Shown one piece after another: positions 61,360-64,000 of a DNA stretch of 64,000 nucleotides (position 1 is the stretch's first letter; each line of letters opens with the position of its first letter). The notes beneath the pieces were generated by a model. The model saw only the letters and a program-made list of their open reading frames with translations. It searched no databases and was not told the DNA's origin. Both the position numbers and the translations under genes were made by a program. Source of the stretch: Leptospira chreensis (lineage in GTDB: Bacteria > Spirochaetota > Leptospiria > Leptospirales > Leptospiraceae); the NCBI RefSeq assembly GCF_016919165.1, contig NZ_JAFFPS010000055.1, forward strand, positions 1-64,000, written 5' to 3'.

Positions 61360-62118
61360 TTAAAACTTAAACGACCAACCAAATTGTGCGGTTTTGTTAT
61401 GTGCAGACGTATCTTCCCAAGCATCAAAGGCGCGAACGGCTCGAGACACTGCTAACGCAGCAAATACACCGACTGCGTTAGGTGATTCCCAAACATTCCC
61501 TGGGCCTTTTGAGTTGGCTAAATTGTCCCAAATATCTTTTTTATGAAGTTTATCTTGGGCATACATATAAGCCCCACCAGCCAAAATCAAATCACATAAT
61601 AGATAAATACTCATACTCACAAATGTATCTCGACCGGAAAACAAGGGAGAGTTCCACGAATTATAACCAACGGACGCCATTGGAGAAATTAAATTTAAAC
61701 CTTGGGATACAACATGGTATTTTTCCGATAAAGGGACTGCTGATTCATGGGGAGGTTTTTGGAGAAGTTCCTGTTCCATAATTTCTTTCCACATCCTTTC
61801 CTGACCACGTCTTGGGGACTCAATGCGAATGATGGAATCGGGTGAAGTTTTCCCTACTTTCCCCACATAGATATTAAAATCATAGGGGTTTTTCCAACGG
61901 TTTTTGTATCGATAAACAAACCCTTGTGTTTTTTCATCTGCATAAAAATCAGGATCCAATTTATTTAAGAGCGCCACCAATCGAAGGTTAACATCTTCTG
62001 GACCACCAAGAATTTCTACGGTTTCACCTGCAAAAAGAGAGTTAGTTAGAGTCGTGGAAAACAAAATAACAAAACAAAAATAAAAACCGAATGATCGGAA
62101 TCCGTTAATCAATTTCAT
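61360..62118 (-). CDS. Exported protein of unknown function
   Basis: 252 aa from ATG 62118, which overlaps the CPBP gene stop by 4 bp. The signal peptide ends near LFAGET (residue ~30). The N-terminal half is mixed alpha/beta. The C-terminal half has a hydrophobic stretch (FVSMSIYLLCDLILAGGAYMYA) and ends GWSFKF. It resembles small envelope proteins with a membrane-associated tail, but no family is recognised. Operon with the CPBP protease. Confidence 0.75.
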   Translation of the reverse strand: MKLINGFRSFGFYFCFVILFSTTLTNSLFAGETVEILGGPEDVNLRLVALLNKLDPDFYADEKTQGFVYRYKNRWKNPYDFNIYVGKVGKTSPDSIIRIESPRRGQERMWKEIMEQELLQKPPHESAVPLSEKYHVVSQGLNLISPMASVGYNSWNSPLFSGRDTFVSMSIYLLCDLILAGGAYMYAQDKLHKKDIWDNLANSKGPGNVWESPNAVGVFAALAVSRAVRAFDAWEDTSAHNKTAQFGWSFKF

Positions 62119-63014
62119 GATTGGACTCCAGGAAGTTGAAGGTATGCATTGATTAAACCTAATGAATTGTAAGTGGCATGACAAGCCATAGCGATCCAAA
62201 TATTTCCTGTTTTAATATAAATATATCCAAAGAACATTCCTACACCGCAGATGATGAATGGAATGGCAATGGATGTTCCCTCTCCATAATGAAGCCAACC
62301 AAAAAGTAAGGAAACAATGAACAAACCTTCTTGGGCAAGATTTTTATCAATAAAGGCTTTTAACAAAAATCCTCTAAAAAAGATTTCCTCGAGAATTCCT
62401 GTAATGATCCCTACAACATAAATTCCCCAGGCGAGTAGGTATGTGTTCCCATGAATGGCATCATAAAGTTTTTTGGCAAACACTCCGGATTCCACAGGAA
62501 CCGACATTTTTTCTAGTAACAAACCGAAGAGAACCACAACAATAAAACATAAAAACCCATTCGCAATCCCTCGGAGTAAAATGGGAACAGACAATTCGTC
62601 TTGGAGGTTTGTAACAGGAATTTGTAATACTTTTTTATAAAGTAGATATCCCAAACCCACATAACACAAAAACCACGGAATGGAATGGCCTAAAAGATAA
62701 TGAGGTTTTTCAGAAAAGACCTTATCGTAAAACTGAGATAAAAGCAAACTGGGATTCTCAGTCATTTCTTTCTGGAATTGTTCTTTGATGGGTGTTACAA
62801 TTTTTTCATATTCAGTTAGCATGGTACTAAAGTCCATCTTACCTTCCCAATACTCTTCGTAGAGGGGGACTAACTGGTCTTCGGGAATTCGATCACCGAG
62901 CACCGAATTGTTGACGAAGACTAAAAAAATAACGGAATAGAAGAAGGAACAAACATAAACGAGACCTAAGGAGTAGGCAGTCAGCCGGAAGATCTCAAAA
63001 AAACGATTCTGCAT
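62115..63014 (-). CDS. CPBP-family intramembrane metalloprotease
   Basis: 299 aa, about eight helices and a large extracytoplasmic loop (~35-110). Abi/CAAX motifs: EEIFFRGFLLKAF (Glu-Glu and Arg), FGWLHYGEG (His) and ACHATYNSLGL (His and Asn). All expected active-site residues are present. Family members cleave within membranes or process CAAX/bacteriocin-type substrates. The downstream exported protein could be a substrate or partner. Confidence 0.92.
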   Translation of the reverse strand: MQNRFFEIFRLTAYSLGLVYVCSFFYSVIFLVFVNNSVLGDRIPEDQLVPLYEEYWEGKMDFSTMLTEYEKIVTPIKEQFQKEMTENPSLLLSQFYDKVFSEKPHYLLGHSIPWFLCYVGLGYLLYKKVLQIPVTNLQDELSVPILLRGIANGFLCFIVVVLFGLLLEKMSVPVESGVFAKKLYDAIHGNTYLLAWGIYVVGIITGILEEIFFRGFLLKAFIDKNLAQEGLFIVSLLFGWLHYGEGTSIAIPFIICGVGMFFGYIYIKTGNIWIAMACHATYNSLGLINAYLQLPGVQS

Positions 63015-63092
63015 CTGCCTTACAGTTCCTCAATTTCGGCAAGAATCGTCATCGTTTTTTTGGGAAATGGTCGATATTCAAATTAGAAGATT

Positions 63093-63995
63093 ATGTCTAA
63101 AACCGTCGATTTTCTGAAATGGGCCCTGTTTCTCTGCAGTATTAGTGGATTTTTTCCACTCACCTCAGGCCCACTCACTCTAGCGAATTTGGAATATTCC
63201 AATCCTTCTTTAAAAAATCTTCGTTCCGAAATTAAAGAAAACTTACGAATCTCCAAATCAGGAGTTCGGAGAGAGGAACTCATCCCTCTCAAATACTACC
63301 AATACAAAGTACGCAAAGAGGATAACTTTTTCAAAATCATGGCGCGTACGGGAATGGATTTAGAAACTCTATCTTCGGTCAATGAACTCAGCTCTCCGCA
63401 TGATTTATCACCAGGGATGGTTTTAGAAATTCCCAATATGCGCGGAACCTTCCATCCAGAAGAAATCGCAGGTGATGAAAAAACCAAACTAACATTAGCT
63501 GATAAATATGATATCGATACAAATAAATTACAATATGATTCAGAACGAGGGAAATGGTTTTTACCTGGAATTTCTATGGGAAAATCTGAAAAATCTTTTT
63601 TCTATGGATTTGGATTTCAATTCCCGTTAACAGAAGCACGTATCTCTTCTGGTTTTGGAAAGCGACTTGATCCATTTACTAAAAAGGATACCTTCCATGG
63701 TGGAATTGATTTAGCCGCCGAACAAGGATCAGACGTATTTGCCTCTATGGATGGTGAAGTCATCTTTAAAGGCAAACAAGGTGGTTATGGAAATTTAATC
63801 ATTTTAAAACATAGTTTAGGCTATGAAACTCGTTACGGACATCTTTTTGATTTTAATATAAACGTTGGTCAGAAAGTAAAAAAGGGACAAAAAATTGGGG
63901 AAGTAGGACAAACAGGTAGAGCGACCGGTCCACATTTGCATTTTGAAATTAGAAGAAATTCAAAACGTGAAAGACCTATTTTTCAATCACATTAA
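63093..63995 (+). CDS. LysM / M23-family peptidoglycan endopeptidase
   Basis: 300 aa. An N-terminal hydrophobic segment serves as signal or anchor (~10-30). A LysM domain (~70-115: YKVRKEDNFFKIMARTGMDLETLSSVN) is followed by an M23 domain (~180-290) with FHGGIDLA, GNLIILKHSLGYETRYGHL and TGPHLHFEIR, so the zinc ligands and catalytic His are intact. It cuts peptide cross-links in the periplasm, or acts as an activator if inactive, which is not indicated here. Divergent from CPBP. Confidence 0.93.
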   Translation: MSKTVDFLKWALFLCSISGFFPLTSGPLTLANLEYSNPSLKNLRSEIKENLRISKSGVRREELIPLKYYQYKVRKEDNFFKIMARTGMDLETLSSVNELSSPHDLSPGMVLEIPNMRGTFHPEEIAGDEKTKLTLADKYDIDTNKLQYDSERGKWFLPGISMGKSEKSFFYGFGFQFPLTEARISSGFGKRLDPFTKKDTFHGGIDLAAEQGSDVFASMDGEVIFKGKQGGYGNLIILKHSLGYETRYGHLFDFNINVGQKVKKGQKIGEVGQTGRATGPHLHFEIRRNSKRERPIFQSH

Positions 63996-64000
63996 AAAAA

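Noticed and set aside
1..64000. CRISPR array, rRNA operon, insertion sequence with intact transposase, or prophage module
   Set aside because: No regularly spaced repeats, rRNA sequence, transposase or phage structural proteins were seen on either strand.

Overview
The window looks like a chromosomal segment of a Leptospira-type spirochaete, most likely a free-living (saprophytic) lineage. This is an inference from several features: many exported proteins have the relaxed spirochaetal lipobox, TonB-dependent receptors sit beside lipoproteins, base composition is moderately AT-rich, and there are two-domain regulators and 7TM-DISM/SpoIIE signalling proteins of the kind common in Leptospira. 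No rRNA or species marker is present, so the genus call is not proven.

Layout. 1-8.7 kb is core-like: the end of an ATP-grasp/alpha-E protein with a transglutaminase, a CzcA-type RND pump without its partners, an ArsC/Spx-like protein, MurB, MltG and a small coiled-coil protein. 8.7-14.5 kb holds a beta-helix-like lipoprotein and a large TonB-dependent receptor, each preceded by a Pho-box-like direct repeat (7 bp, 4 bp spacer, 7 bp), which suggests a phosphate-starvation outer-membrane system. 14.5-20.1 kb holds two large exported or lipoprotein genes (ZU5-like and ankyrin-tailed) with long AT-rich spacers.

20.3-27.6 kb is the most striking region: a very AT-rich, tightly overlapping eight-gene operon. 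It encodes a lysine/ornithine N-monooxygenase, a stand-alone cupin, a DAO-type FAD oxidoreductase, two GNAT-like proteins, a YhhN membrane protein, a methionyl-tRNA-synthetase-like enzyme and an MFS exporter. The N-hydroxylase + cupin + MetRS-like + FAD-oxidoreductase set is the known signature of N-N bond (hydrazine) biosynthesis, so this reads as a hydrazine natural-product cluster with the cupin and MetRS halves on separate genes. The operon is preceded by a possible 40-residue membrane leader peptide and a perfect 14-bp inverted repeat touching the first start codon.

27.6-32.2 kb has an SPFH lipoprotein and an ankyrin lipoprotein. These are followed by an AT-rich tract of unrelated small genes (a gene split by an in-frame stop, a membrane protein, a HigBA toxin-antitoxin pair and a lipoprotein), all on the + strand and separated by structured sites that resemble integron attC sites. 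No integrase is visible.

32.2-48.8 kb: an M20 peptidase; a nitroreductase divergent from a TetR regulator with two operator palindromes between them, the TetR being coupled to a TonB receptor and a lipoprotein; IlvD; pirin; an outer-membrane-like protein; a PAS histidine kinase; a zinc-ribbon/propeller protein coupled to a 7TM-DISM SpoIIE phosphatase; and an Old Yellow Enzyme. 49-53.7 kb: beta-carbonic anhydrase, then an ArsR/AHSA1/membrane protein/MATE/DUF1801 run. 53.7-58 kb: an AraC regulator, an M24 peptidase and two tandem strictosidine-synthase-like lipoproteins. 58-64 kb: interspersed repeats, tRNA-Gly, M32 carboxypeptidase, a free-standing FliG-middle-like protein, DUF423, a zinc ribbon protein, a CPBP protease with an exported protein, and a LysM/M23 endopeptidase.

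A 49-55 bp GC-rich repeat occurs three times in intergenic regions (5.7, 49.9 and 58.3 kb). Reading was by eye; no similarity search, folding program or GC calculation was run.
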